A stretch of DNA of 64,000 nucleotides from Cydia pomonella (taxonomy: Eukaryota > Arthropoda > Insecta > Lepidoptera > Tortricidae): positions 2,051,247-2,115,246 of the forward strand of contig NC_084723.1 in NCBI RefSeq assembly GCF_033807575.1, read 5' to 3'. A program made the translations under genes and the position numbers. Positions 9,876 through 19,740 of the stretch are shown here, in pieces. Within the stretch, counting starts at the first letter, position 1, and every line of letters begins with the position of its first letter. Under the pieces are notes generated by a model, which was given only the letters and a program-made list of their open reading frames with translations, searched no databases and had not been told where the DNA came from.

Positions 9876-10570
9876 AACAAAAATCGGCATATGAGTACGT
9901 AGAACGCACACCCAAAGTTGGTACACACGAGTATTTCATCCTGTTGTCTCCTCTCCCACAGCGCCCCCGTCTCAAACCGTCTTCAGAATTAATTTTCTGT
10001 GTCGCCGCCTACCTTAATTGCTCGCTTTGCACTCGAGTCTCGCGGTTTTGAGTTACATGTGACATCATCAGTTTACGTAAGTTACGTACACAGTTCTGTT
10101 ACGCACGTACAATAGGTATAATCAGGTCATGAAGACGAGTATGTACGAGTATTAATAAATTGATATGAATTATAATCGCCGCATATTTTTGTACATACTG
10201 TAAAATAGTTGCTGAATTGCTCGCTAGATGTCTCTTTTTAAAATGTAAACTAGCTAAAGAAGTTTTATCCTGAAACAATTGGGTCAAGTTGTATTCAAGG
10301 TCAAATCAATAATCAAACAAAATATAGTGAACAGTAATGCAGCTGCAGGTGCCATCCGAACGTTTTCTTAACCCCGTTTACCAGTACGTTAAACTTAACC
10401 GTATAAACACTCCACATAGATAACATAAAAATGGATAAGTTATTCATTCCAGGGCCCGTACATTTCATGCCATTGACGCAAAAATGACATGTGTAACATA
10501 CAGGGAGTTGGTTTATAACACTACAAGTTGAGATAACTAGTCTATTGACGCATAAAAGTAAAAGACACTA
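9876..10570. other. Unassigned DNA with a weak exon-like patch
   Basis: 9945-10050 has a pyrimidine-rich acceptor-like CTCCTCTCCCACAG followed by about 29 open codons to a stop. Nothing supports it further. GTAATGCAGCTGCAGGTGC near 10340 resembles a block near 4400, perhaps an old repeat. Confidence 0.3.
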
Positions 10571-11018
10571 TATAAAACCGGCCTAATGCGAGTCGGAATC
10601 GCGCACCGAGGGTCCCGTTCAAACCTGTAGGTATATATTATTAAATGATGTAACTAAACATTTACGGTTTTTGCAATTTTCCTTTATCTGTGCTATAAGA
10701 CATTGCTTCGTACCAAATTTCAAGATTCTGAGTCCACGAGAAGTACCCTGTAGGCTTTGATTCCCTTGCGAGTGTCGAAAATTTGCGGAATTTTGCGGCA
10801 TAAACGGATGTATCTTTTGATTGCGTTAGCTTAGAGGTTTGATTTTTTCACAGCTCCAAGGGACAGTAGATTAGGGTGTTTGATGTAAATTCCAGCTTGA
10901 TACCTACACACGTTCCTGAGAAAAAGGGTCTTGACAGACAGACAGTCGGACGGACGGACAACAGTGATTGGTGAGTGAAAGGTTCTGTTTTTTCCTTTCG
11001 AGGTACGGAACCCTAAAA
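10571..11018. mobile_element. Dispersed 'GCGAGTC ... GGTACGGAACCC' repeat
   Basis: Left edge ATGCGAGTCGGAATCGCGCA with a GGGTCCCGTTC block. Right edge has GACAGACAGACAG, CGGACGGACGGACA and GAGGTACGGAACCCTAAAAA. It has the same architecture as 39270-39566 but a more diverged body. Confidence 0.6.
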
Positions 11019-12756
11019 ATCAAAAACATGTATTATTTAATAAACGAACAATCTATTATTTAGTTGAGTGACAATAAGATGAAAGTCAGATATTCTATCT
11101 GTACTGATTGTGAAGTACCTATATTACTTAAGGGGGTCTCTAACGCTAATGACCTTCGATCTGAATCCTTTAGTTTTTTGTAGCTTATCATATTAACAGC
11201 AACGGCTGTAAGCAATATAGTTTACCATATTTATTATTAATATTCACTGTCTTCGAGATATTTGGCATCAAAGTTGATCAATTTTAGGCCAAAAATTATA
11301 TTAGCCATAACTTTTGTGTTCATTCGTTTGAAATCAAAATCTCTCACCGGTTTTTAGAGACATCAAAGACGAAATCAAATGTGTAGATTTCGTACGTGTA
11401 CAATCCTTCACAGCAATCTAATAACGAAATAAGTGTTTATAAAAAAATAAGTGTTAATTTCTTCCAAAATCCGGCAGACCAGAATGACGCTAAAAGAACC
11501 GATAGCCGTTTGTCTTATAATTCTATCTATAGTGAAAATGAGTAACGACTCAAAACTAGTCAAAAATCGATGAAAACCGCGGGGAGCCCCTTCACTAAAG
11601 AGGTTGACATTTGACAAATGAATTATTACGAAAATACTATTCAATCATACTCCATGTAGCGTGACGTCATTTTTCCGACAACGGCATGACATGTACGGGC
11701 CCTGTTGATAACAATGGTGAACGAGTTAAACGTGTTAATATTAAACAGTAGTGTCTCGCTCATGCTGGGCGTTCAGCACAAATTGAGCATTCACCGACGT
11801 TCGCAGCGGGGTACTATACTTTAAGATTGCAGATTGAGGCTAGTATTAATTTGTTGGTACCTTGTTCAGTTAAGCGTGGCATCTATGTAATGTTACGAGT
11901 TTTGGACTAGGTACCTACTTTTTACTGAGGCAAGTGACAATTTTATTATTGTACGTTTTTGCATATTTATGGTTAAAATACTAATATTAACCTTCCACTG
12001 AAATGTCATGCTGATTTTCGTATTAGTTTTGTAAATAAAGTGACGTATATAGATGCAACTAAGTACATTTTATATATTCGAACATTGTATGCTGAAGTCA
12101 CCACAGTACGCGGTACGGTTAACGCGGAAGAGGGAAAAAGACACACACTGACACAACTCACTGGGTCGACGATAATAAAAAATCAAATAAATTATAAATA
12201 TCAAATATTATTGTAAAAATGTTCAAACTTTGACGTTTACTGGATCAAGTGTTTGTTGGCTCCGGTTAAATACGCGTTTAGTATAGACTCTTATATCATG
12301 AACATGAACAGCGATAGATTTTAGAATTCCATTAATGCAGACATAATCTTAACATATTTCACAGTAACAAATCCAAAATGTTATGGAACTATATTAACAA
12401 ATAAGGAAGTTACGTTCCGTTGTACCTGAACAGCTCTCCGGCAAAATCCTGATTTTGCACTTGCCTCATTATACTAAGGAGGTATCGAAATGTTTTAGAA
12501 GCCGTAATAAAATGCTCATATGACATTAAGCTACCTGACTACCTTTCGATGAAAACAAACCGGAACACGAACAGCCTGCCAATCTGTAAAGTCCAGAAAT
12601 CAATAGTTGCACCCATCTGTCGCCTGCCGATGCCGATGTCGGTTCACACGCTGCAAATTCGTGCACGTACACAGTTAGGTAGGTACATAGATAGATAGAT
12701 AGAATACTCTTTATTGACACACCTCAGTAAAAGATACAGCTTAAAGAAAAACAAGT
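11019..12756. other. Long gene-free AT-rich stretch
   Basis: No supported exon, repeat edge or RNA gene is recognised. A (GATA)n run of about five units (GATAGATAGATAGATAGA) lies near 12685-12705. Confidence 0.4.
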
Positions 12757-12960
12757 GACGACCGTTCTGGCCTAGTGGGTAGTGACCCTACCTATGAAGC
12801 CGATGGTCCTAGGTTCGAATCCCAGTAAGGGCATGTATTTGTGTGATGAGCACAAATATTTTTTGTTCCGGAGTCATGGGTGTTTTCTACGTATTTAATG
12901 AACACAAGCCTTCTTGAGCTTATTGTGAGACTTAGTCAATTTAACAAAAAACTATATAAA
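12757..12960 (+). mobile_element. tRNA-derived SINE, family S, copy 4 (3' end lost)
   Basis: GACGACCGTTCTGGCCTAGT opens it, followed by the B box (AGGTTCGAATCC) and body. The usual TTGTGTAATAATGTCCTATA 3' end is missing after GACTTAGTCAATTT. Confidence 0.82.
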
Positions 12961-13153
12961 TAAAATGTTATATTATTACGATATTTAACTAAATCATTTT
13001 TATGTTATTTTTAAATTATTATCGAAAATATTTGTAACGTGCAATACTATTAATACACGATATAAAGATTAGTTATTTTAATTAAGTTAATTAATTGTAT
13101 TATTTTTTAAGTTTTGTCTCGCCCTAACATGGCCCATGCTGTACTTTATATGT

Positions 13154-13597
13154 TATAGTCGTTAGATTTGTAGCTGGCCCCTGACGGCTTATCCTTTGTC
13201 TATTGTAGCTAAAACCGCGCGTGCCACTACCTGCAAAGAAAAGGGTCGTATAATATTCTAATTGGCACCTGAGCGCGGGCTAGTCCAACGCTCAAAAAAC
13301 CAGTGTAGGTGTGCTCTCCGATAACGCGCCTTTGTTACGCATATCGAGGACACATTTTAGTCTGGATCGGTAGCGTTCGATTCGCCGGCACCCAGTAACC
13401 GTATAGGGACCACACCAGTAATCGCAAATTATTTTTCCATTTGTTAATTTTGAATCTTATTTCAATTACTATAGGAGTTGTAAATAACCGGTTAAAGTGA
13501 CCGGCCCTTTTTTTTGCAGGTAGTGGCACGCGCCGTTTTAGTTAACAATATACAAATGATAAGCCGTTGGGGGCCAGCTACAAATCTAACGACTATA
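13154..13597. mobile_element. Non-autonomous DNA transposon with TIRs of about 90 bp
   Basis: The left end TATAGTCGTTAGATTTGTAG is mirrored at the right (CTACAAATCTAACGACTATA). Pairing continues through TAGCTGGCCCC, ACGGCTTATC and GTGCCACTACCTGCAAA. The centre (about 13250-13490) has no transposase frame. Flanks are compatible with a TA duplication, as in Tc1/mariner-like elements, but TA-rich ends make this unsure. Confidence 0.8.
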
Positions 13598-13619
13598 TTA
13601 TTATTTATAAACATCTTGT

Positions 13620-14115
13620 AATACCATGGTTGGCATTCAATAAATGATATGACCTAAAAAACTAAATATACTATATATAAATAAACTAAATATAACTAAA
13701 TAAACTAAATATAATATATACATATATATTAACAGCAACATAACAACCACAGAGTGAAAAATAACTATTTCAAACACTAAGAGAGAGATAGGTTCTTTAA
13801 GTAGTACAGATATACGGAGAGAGTACGTACAAAGTTGGGCAATAGTTATTTGTGCAACAAGAGAGGAAAGTTAGTTTTTCTTGCGAGGGACTCAAAAACA
13901 CGAGATGTAAAATAACTTTGCTCTCGTGTGACACATACAACTTTTCACCTCAGTAGTGAGAACATATTAAAGGTTAAAACAATACAACATCAAGTAAAGA
14001 TTAAATTTTATTCCTGTATTAATGGCTTTGACTGAATTAAAAAGCTACTTTGTCTCCGTGTGAGGAAAGACGCACTTTCCACACTCCCTGGAAAGTAGGC
14101 TTGTTCGAGCTGCTG
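13620..14115. other. AT-rich DNA with degraded repeat
   Basis: 13735-13965 holds GTGAAAAATAACTATTTC, CTTGCGAGGGACTC and CTCTCGTGTGACACA, loosely like 28905-29110, 50887-51090 and 63545-63680. No coding region is supported. Confidence 0.35.
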
Positions 14116-14169
14116 AGGTGAAAAATATTTTCATTGAAACTAAGATTGAAAATGGAACCGTTATTCTTA

Positions 14170-14731
14170 ATCAAGTCACATATCATATGGAGTATTGCTG
14201 TCACCTTTGGGCAGGAGCACCTGCATGTCAGCTTGGACCCTTTGACTCAGTCCAAAGGCGCGCTGTGCGAATCGTTGACGATCCCAAACTCACAAGCGGT
14301 ATTGAACCTTTAAGTCTAAGGAGAGACTTTGTCTCCTTATGTGTGTTCTACCGCTTGTACAATGGGCTGTGCTCTGAAGAATTGTTTGACATGATGCCAA
14401 CGGCCACTTTCTATCACCGCACCGCTCGCCGTCGGCAGGGTATTCATTCTCATACCCTAGAGCCTAAATGGTCGCGTACTGTGCGGTTCAAGAGGAATTT
14501 CCTCCCGCGGACGCTCCGGCTGTGGAATGAGCTCCCTTCCGAGGTTTTCCCAAGGGTCTACAGTATGGGGTTCTTCCAAAAAAGGAGTGTACAGGTTTTT
14601 AAAGTGTCGGCAACGCGCATGTAACACCTCTGGAGGTGCAGGCGTCCATAGGCTGCGGTGACTGCTTACCATCGGGCGGGCCGTATGCTTGTTTGCGACC
14701 GTCGTGGTATAAGAAAAAAAAAGTCAATTTG
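14170..14731 (+). pseudogene. LINE family A, RT C-terminal fragment plus 3' UTR
   Basis: An open plus-strand frame (ATG at 14118, homology from about 14187, stop 14622-14624) reads MEYCCHLWAGAPACQLGPFD, then 'VQRRAVRIVDDP', 'SLCVFYRLYNGLCSEELFD' and 'FLPRTLRLWNELPSEVFP'. This is the connection/C-terminal domain of CR1/Jockey-group RTs. The RT fingers and palm are absent, so the copy is 5' truncated. The 3' UTR follows (TGCAGGCGTCCATAGGCTGC ... CGTCGTGGTATAAGAAAAAAAA). The frame is undamaged to its stop, implying moderate age. Confidence 0.85.
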
Positions 14732-15031
14732 AATGCAAATTCAATCATGATCTAGTTTCCGTATGATTCTCATAGAATGAACCTTAGTAAAAACTTGTAA
14801 CAATTAAATATTAATACTAAACTTTTGCGTACCTACCGGCAATATCCAATAAAAAATATTCATAACTTTAATTGGACCAGTTTTTCGATCCAATTAGACA
14901 GGTGTGCGGTTTTCCAGTCGTTGCGGTAGTTATGCCAGTTGGGAAACTAAGGGCCAATAGTTAGAGGTGCGGTTTTACTCTCTCGAATATAGTTTTGGTT
15001 TCAAATAATTTTGCTAGTCTGTAAAATATTA

Positions 15032-15796
15032 TTGTATGGTTGCATTAAAAGTCGCTGTTTTTTATGTTTTTTGAACATTTATTTTTATGATACAAATTGT
15101 AATGATTTTAATCAAAATATGTGCCATCGGCAGCTACAACCTTCTCCCACTTTTCTGGCAACAATTGAATTCCGCGGCGAAAGAAAGCTCTATCTTTTGA
15201 AGCTATCCAATCAGCAATCCATTTTTGGACTTCTTCATAATTTTTGAAATGCCTGCCTTCTAAATCATTCTGCAGCCATTTTCCTTCTTTTTGAATCTTC
15301 CCAATGGCATGTAAACGTCGCGATACAGTCAGTTTATCGACTCCTAGTTGTTGAGCTAATTCTTTTAGAGATTGTGCCGGATTATCATCCAATAACGCTT
15401 TTAATTCCTCATCTTCAAATTTTTTCGGTTGGCCTGGCCGTTCTTTGTCATAAACATCACAATCACCGCTTATAAACCTTCTGTACCAATCTCTGCATGC
15501 TGTTTTGGATGGAGCAGATTCCCCATAAGTTTCCGCGAGTATTCGGTGAGCTTCAGCCGCACTTTTTTTCAAATCGAAATAATGCAGAAGTACACATCGG
15601 AATAACAACTTATCGCGATCCATTTTTTACTGTAATTAAATATCACTTAATTAATATAAAAATGCCGACTGTCAACTAAATTTTATTAATACAGCTTCAA
15701 GCTTCAAAAATGTACATGTCACAGTAAATATAGTTCAGTGTTAAAATTGCTACCCACATCTATATGTGAACAGCGGGAATTAATGCAACCACCCAA
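15032..15796 (-). mobile_element. Internally deleted mariner element with TIRs and TA target duplication
   Basis: Left end TTGTATGGTTGCATTAA, right end read inward TTGGGTGGTTGCATTAA; both continue to CGCTGTT, and TA flanks each side (15030-15031, 15797-15798). At 765 bp it is far shorter than a typical full-length mariner of about 1.3 kb. It carries a transposase frame on the minus strand. Confidence 0.9.
15108..15623 (-). pseudogene. Mariner transposase lacking its catalytic domain (in-frame internal deletion)
   Basis: The 171-codon ORF starts MDRDKLLFRCVLLHYFDLKK and keeps the two helix-turn-helix motifs of the paired-like DNA-binding region (residues about 1-110; 'GRPGQPKKF'-type linker near 62-70, LTVSRRLHAIGKIQKEGKW near 98-116). 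At about residues 117-123 it jumps to the extreme C-terminus (HFKNYEEVQKWIADWIASK, 'LPEKWEKVV', 'DGTYFD' and stop). About 150 residues usual between these blocks are gone, including the DDD catalytic residues. The predicted product could bind TIRs but not cut. Whether it is made is unknown. Confidence 0.85.
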
Positions 15797-16104
15797 TATA
15801 TATGAAACGAATATGATGAAAATAGTTTTGGAATATTTTTTTTACTTACACATCTTTTATAAAACAAATCAAAATATTTATATCAAATATTTTGATTTGT
15901 GTTTTTAAATAGTCACACTAACTATATATAAATTATATATTTTATTTGAAAGATTGTTTTCTTTTGTTTATGATTATTTATAAAGCAGAGCTGTTTCTTT
16001 AAGAATTTAGTGAAATTGACAAAAATAATCACCAGCCCAAATTAGTCCTGTCCCCTGGAACACTATCCAAATGTATTTTTAAACATTATTGTTAAAACAA
16101 TTGG
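15797..16104. other. AT-rich flank
   Basis: A small palindrome ACAAATCAAAATATTTATA / TATCAAATATTTTGATTTGT lies at about 15861-15900. Otherwise nothing is seen. Confidence 0.35.
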
Positions 16105-16302
16105 TTTTTATACTACGTCGGTGGCAATTAAGCACACGGCCTGCCTGATGGTAAGCAGTCTCCGTAGCCTATGTACACCTGCAACTCCAGAGGAGTTACA
16201 TGCGCGTTGCCGACCCTAACCCCCACCCCCCTCGTTGAGCTCTGGCAACCTTACTCACCGGCAGGAACACAACACTATGAGTAGGGTCAAGTGTTATTAA
16301 TT
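16105..16302 (-). mobile_element. LINE family A 3' tail
   Basis: The plus strand shows TACTACGTCGGTGGCAATTA, GGCCTGCCTGATGGTAAGCA, CAACTCCAGAGGAGTTACAT, CGTTGAGCTCTGGCAACC, ending AACACTATGAGTAGGGTC. It is 5' truncated in the 3' UTR. Confidence 0.85.
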
Positions 16303-16354
16303 TCACAATATTTCCCATAATCATGTACCCTTGATAACTCTCATTTTAGTAAAT

Positions 16355-16495
16355 AACCTAAAACCTGAAGTCGGCAAACTCCACAGATTAGAGATGAATC
16401 TCAGCTAGCCTACCATTTTCCGCTCCAGCAGGTGGAAAGTAATGAAACAGCAGATTTCTAATCTCCCGCACATGCAAGGATAAAACAAGAATGCA
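16355..16495. repeat. Dispersed repeat pair, copy 1
   Basis: Contains AACCTAAAACCTGAAGTCGG, AATCTCAGCTAGCCTACC and GTGGAAAGTAATGAAACAGC. The same blocks recur in order at 16976-17118, about 620 bp on. Confidence 0.65.
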
Positions 16496-16630
16496 TAAAT
16501 TTTTCCGCATTTATTTTTTAAGTAATATTTCAGCATTTTTGATATGCTTTCTGTAAGAAATACGTATTACGTATTTATAATGCACTAGTTTTCAAGGTGA
16601 ATCATATATCGTAAGTGACAACACACAGCT

Positions 16631-16790
16631 GCCCTTACCACGAGCCACTGAGTGTCAATAATGACATATTCACTAGCGTGTGTGTAACTTACTTTCTATG
16701 CATCTCGCTCGTACTGATATATTATTGCGAGCGAGATGTATACAAAGTAAGTTACGTAGATGTTAGTAAATATGTCAGCTAATTTATATA
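16631..16790. mobile_element. MITE family 'CCTTACCACGAG', copy 1
   Basis: It opens CCCTTACCACGAGCCACTGA. The centre is palindromic (GTAACTTACTTTCTATGCAT / ATGTATACAAAGTAAGTTAC; GCGAGCGAGATG repeated inversely). Related to 45361-45521 and 48195-48290. The right terminus is degraded. Confidence 0.65.
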
Positions 16791-16975
16791 ACAATAAACA
16801 ATTCAAATGGGTGTTACATATGTGACGATTATGTCGTATTTTTACTATGTATGCCAGCAGGGCTTGCAATCCAGATACAAAATGTATGAAATTATCTGGT
16901 TACTCGTATCTTTTTCCCATACATTTCAGATCCGTCGTGCAAACCCACGATGCATACATATATTATATAACCTAT

Positions 16976-17118
16976 AATTAAAAAAAAACCTAAAACTCGA
17001 ATTCGGCAAAATCCTCAGATTAGGGATTAATCTCAGCTAGCCTACCTTTTTCCGCTCCGGCGGGTGGAAAGTAATGAAACAGCAGAATTCTAATCTCCAC
17101 ACATCCAAGGATAACGGA
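16976..17118. repeat. Dispersed repeat pair, copy 2
   Basis: Matches 16355-16495 at AACCTAAAACTCGAATTCGG, AATCTCAGCTAGCCTACC and GTGGAAAGTAATGAAACAGC. Orientation is the same, so local duplication or two insertions are both possible. Confidence 0.65.
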
Positions 17119-18196
17119 AATAAAGGATGGAATAAGATGTATGTTGCTGGTGAAACTGAAAATTGAGGCTTTTATTGAACTGACTAGATTTCTAGAATTT
17201 AAGTCGTAGACCAAAATAATCAGACTGCTTTAAAAAAATAAACGCTACGACGGCGTTGGATAGTTTAAGTTATTCTATTACAAATACAATTGGTTTTTTT
17301 TTTTGTTTACCAGATATTCCCAGAACTCACATGACATCAATTCCTTGGCTACTGGAACATTGGTTTACACAGCTAATGCACTGTATTTTGGTAATTAAAT
17401 AAAAACAAAAAATTACTTGAAATGGCAATACAGGCTTACTTAATACATATACATATATGATTAATACATATGCAATGCTATATTGTACATGCTCGTCACT
17501 ACCATTAGGTAATTAGTTAAAGCTATCCTCCGGCCCGGGGCTCCACGGAAGACCAGCGCTGTTGTATTTATAACCAAAGCATATGCTGAGTGGTGTCCTT
17601 TTGTAGCCACTATAGCAGCGCCAATATATATATATATTGGCAATATATATTTTTTTAGTTTTAAGTGTTCAGTGAGTAATTTCTTTTTTTGTAACAGAAG
17701 TGGCGATGTATGTAGAAGGTTTTTACAATTAATGTATTTCTATTTCTATTAATGTTGGTCAGGTTATTCTGTCCCTCAGTATATAAATCATTTATTACAA
17801 TTAAGTATTTATTCTACGTTCTACCCTGTCCATGGACTCATTTATTCCAATACTGTAGACTGTATGGCAGAAAGATATAGTTCAAATTGTAAGCGCTGCG
17901 GCAACACCGCTAGCTTCACCTCAACCAATGATCTGTCAACATAGACGGCGAGAACGGCGGCCAATCAGAAAAGCGCGATGCTAGCGCCAAAGTTTCGCGC
18001 ATATGACGCACTGCCTGTAAGCGCGGCGCGGTCATCATCTGGACGAAATCACTGATTAGAGATGAGCGCCTCACGCAATGTGGTTAACTTTTAAAAAAAA
18101 CACTATAAAATAAGTGCCTTTCCATCAAACAAGAGTCTTTATCCTTTTCTAATGGAAAGGTTTCAGCTTCATATGTATAAGGACCCTTCTCTATAG
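17119..18196. other. Unassigned DNA with a GC-richer patch
   Basis: 17890-18070 is clearly richer in CpG than its surroundings (GCGCGGCGCGG, CGGCGAGAACGGCGG). No open frame with splice sites fits it. It could be an old MITE or a promoter-proximal region, but neither is supported. Confidence 0.3.
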
Positions 18197-18546
18197 AAAT
18201 CCTCTCTCTCTCTCTCTCTCTCTTCTTCCTCGCGTTGTCCCGGCATTTTGCCACGGCTCATGGGAGCCTGGGGTCCGCTTGACAACTAATCCCAAGATGT
18301 GGCGTAGGCACTAGTTTTTACGAAAGCGACTGCCATCTGACCTTCCAACCCAGAGGATAAACTAGGCCTTGCTGGGATTAGTCCGGTTTCCTCACGATGT
18401 TTTCCTTCACCGAAAAGCGACTGGTAAATATCAAATGATATTTCGTACATAAATTCCGAAAATCTCATTGGTACGAGCCGGGGTTTGAACCCGCGACCTC
18501 CGGATTGCAAGTCGCACGCTCTTACCGCTAGGCCACCAGCGCTTCA
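18197..18546 (-). mobile_element. Second tRNA-derived SINE family, with (CT)n end
   Basis: Read on the minus strand it begins AGCGCTGGTGGCCTAGCGGT (A box), then GCGGGTTCAAACCCCGGC (B box, as on a tRNA), a body with GAAGGAAAACATCGTGAGGA, and a 3' end running to (GA)n, seen as CTCTCTCTCTCT at 18200-18222. The head is tRNA-like without a foldable acceptor stem, hence a SINE rather than a tRNA gene. Confidence 0.82.
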
Positions 18547-19473
18547 ACATATATTCTCTATAGAAATCCTCGTGTAAAAAAATCCTATCCCTGCACTACA
18601 GGCAATACTTAAAATACTAACTTTCCATGTTTATCAGTGACATTATTCTTAGTCATACGTCTATTTAAGCCATTACATACTTACCAATACTGTCACTAAA
18701 ACTTTACACCCTATGTAATAAGGTCGAATTTTGCGCACACTGCATATTTTATTTTGATAGGTATTGGTTTATAGAATCGTTGGAAAAATGCCAATATATG
18801 TCAATCATTCATCATTCCGACTTGTTAATATAAGGGGCGGTATTACGCTCATAAACATCTAAACGAGTTACCACCTTATATCAATGCAATAAAGTGTAAA
18901 TTGGTATGCATATTAATGATTGCAAGATAATGACAGGGTGATTCGATTTTTGGCTTTTAATCTTTGGATATTTTTACTTTTATGTTGGCACGAGGAAATT
19001 GCCGAACGGTAATGATGTCTTTAGGATTTAATGGGTTCCATTTATTTTATTTCTGTGAAAGAGGAGCAGAGGTCTGAGTTTTGGTAAAGGTAATGAATTA
19101 GAATGAGTTAAAATAAATTAAAAATTTAACACGTTCGCTGCGGGTCCAAAACTGGCGATGTTTTGTATGGTGCGTTAACTGCCTGGTACTCAAAGTTTAC
19201 GCCGCGGCGATATGGGGCTCATTGACCTAGTAAGGTATCGATAGATATAAATGACTATTACTATACGAAAATGTAAAAATTTGGATACCTACCTATCAAT
19301 ATCGATGGTCGACGAGTTGGTGGTTATAGTGCTTGCTTCGCCCCGGGTTCCTACTATTTACTTGAGAGATATATACATATATGAAAGGCATTGAAACCCG
19401 ATGGTGCACTGAATAATAGGTTTATTTCAGGAAGTATTAGTGAGGGGAAATAGGTTATCGACATATTATTTTA
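18547..19473. other. Unassigned AT-rich DNA
   Basis: 19125-19215 begins AACACGTTCGCTGCGGGTCC, loosely like the MITE end at 49908 and the block at 32802. No coding sequence is seen. Confidence 0.35.
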
Positions 19474-19635
19474 GTTATTTGTTCCTGGGTCATCGATGTT
19501 TTCTATGTATTTTAGTATTTGTATATTATATATATCGTTGTCTGAGTACCCACAACAAAAGCCTTCTTGGCTTACCGTGGGACTTAGTTAATTTGTGTAA
19601 GAATGTCCCTATAATATATAGTTACTTATTTATTC
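19474..19635 (+). mobile_element. tRNA-derived SINE, family S, copy 5 (tRNA head lost)
   Basis: Only the body and 3' end remain: GTTCCTGGGTCATCGATGTT, ATATCGTTGTCTGAGTACCC, CTTACCGTGGGACTTAGTTA, then an AT-rich tail. It lies just upstream of the intact RT element. Confidence 0.75.
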
Positions 19636-19728
19636 TAGATTAGATACGTAGCACATTTATTAAATAGGTATAATGTTATATTGGTAAAAGGTAAAATAAC
19701 CCAGCCTAACATGTAATATATAAAATTT

Positions 19729-19740
19729 AATTGAAATGAA
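19729..19740. repeat. Left 12-bp target-site duplication of the RT element
   Basis: AATTGAAATGAA is identical to 22131-22142. It contains the ATG (19736-19738) that opens the long ORF. Confidence 0.88.

Noticed and set aside
9955..10050. Terminal exon candidate after CTCCTCTCCCACAG
   Set aside because: A good acceptor-like string, but the 29-codon peptide is not recognisable and no partner exon was found; left as a note in the gap entry.
12757..12840. Possible tRNA genes at SINE heads (also 36758, and others on the minus strand)
   Set aside because: A and B boxes are present, but a paired acceptor stem and proper cloverleaf are not; copies share long non-tRNA bodies and tails, so they are SINEs.
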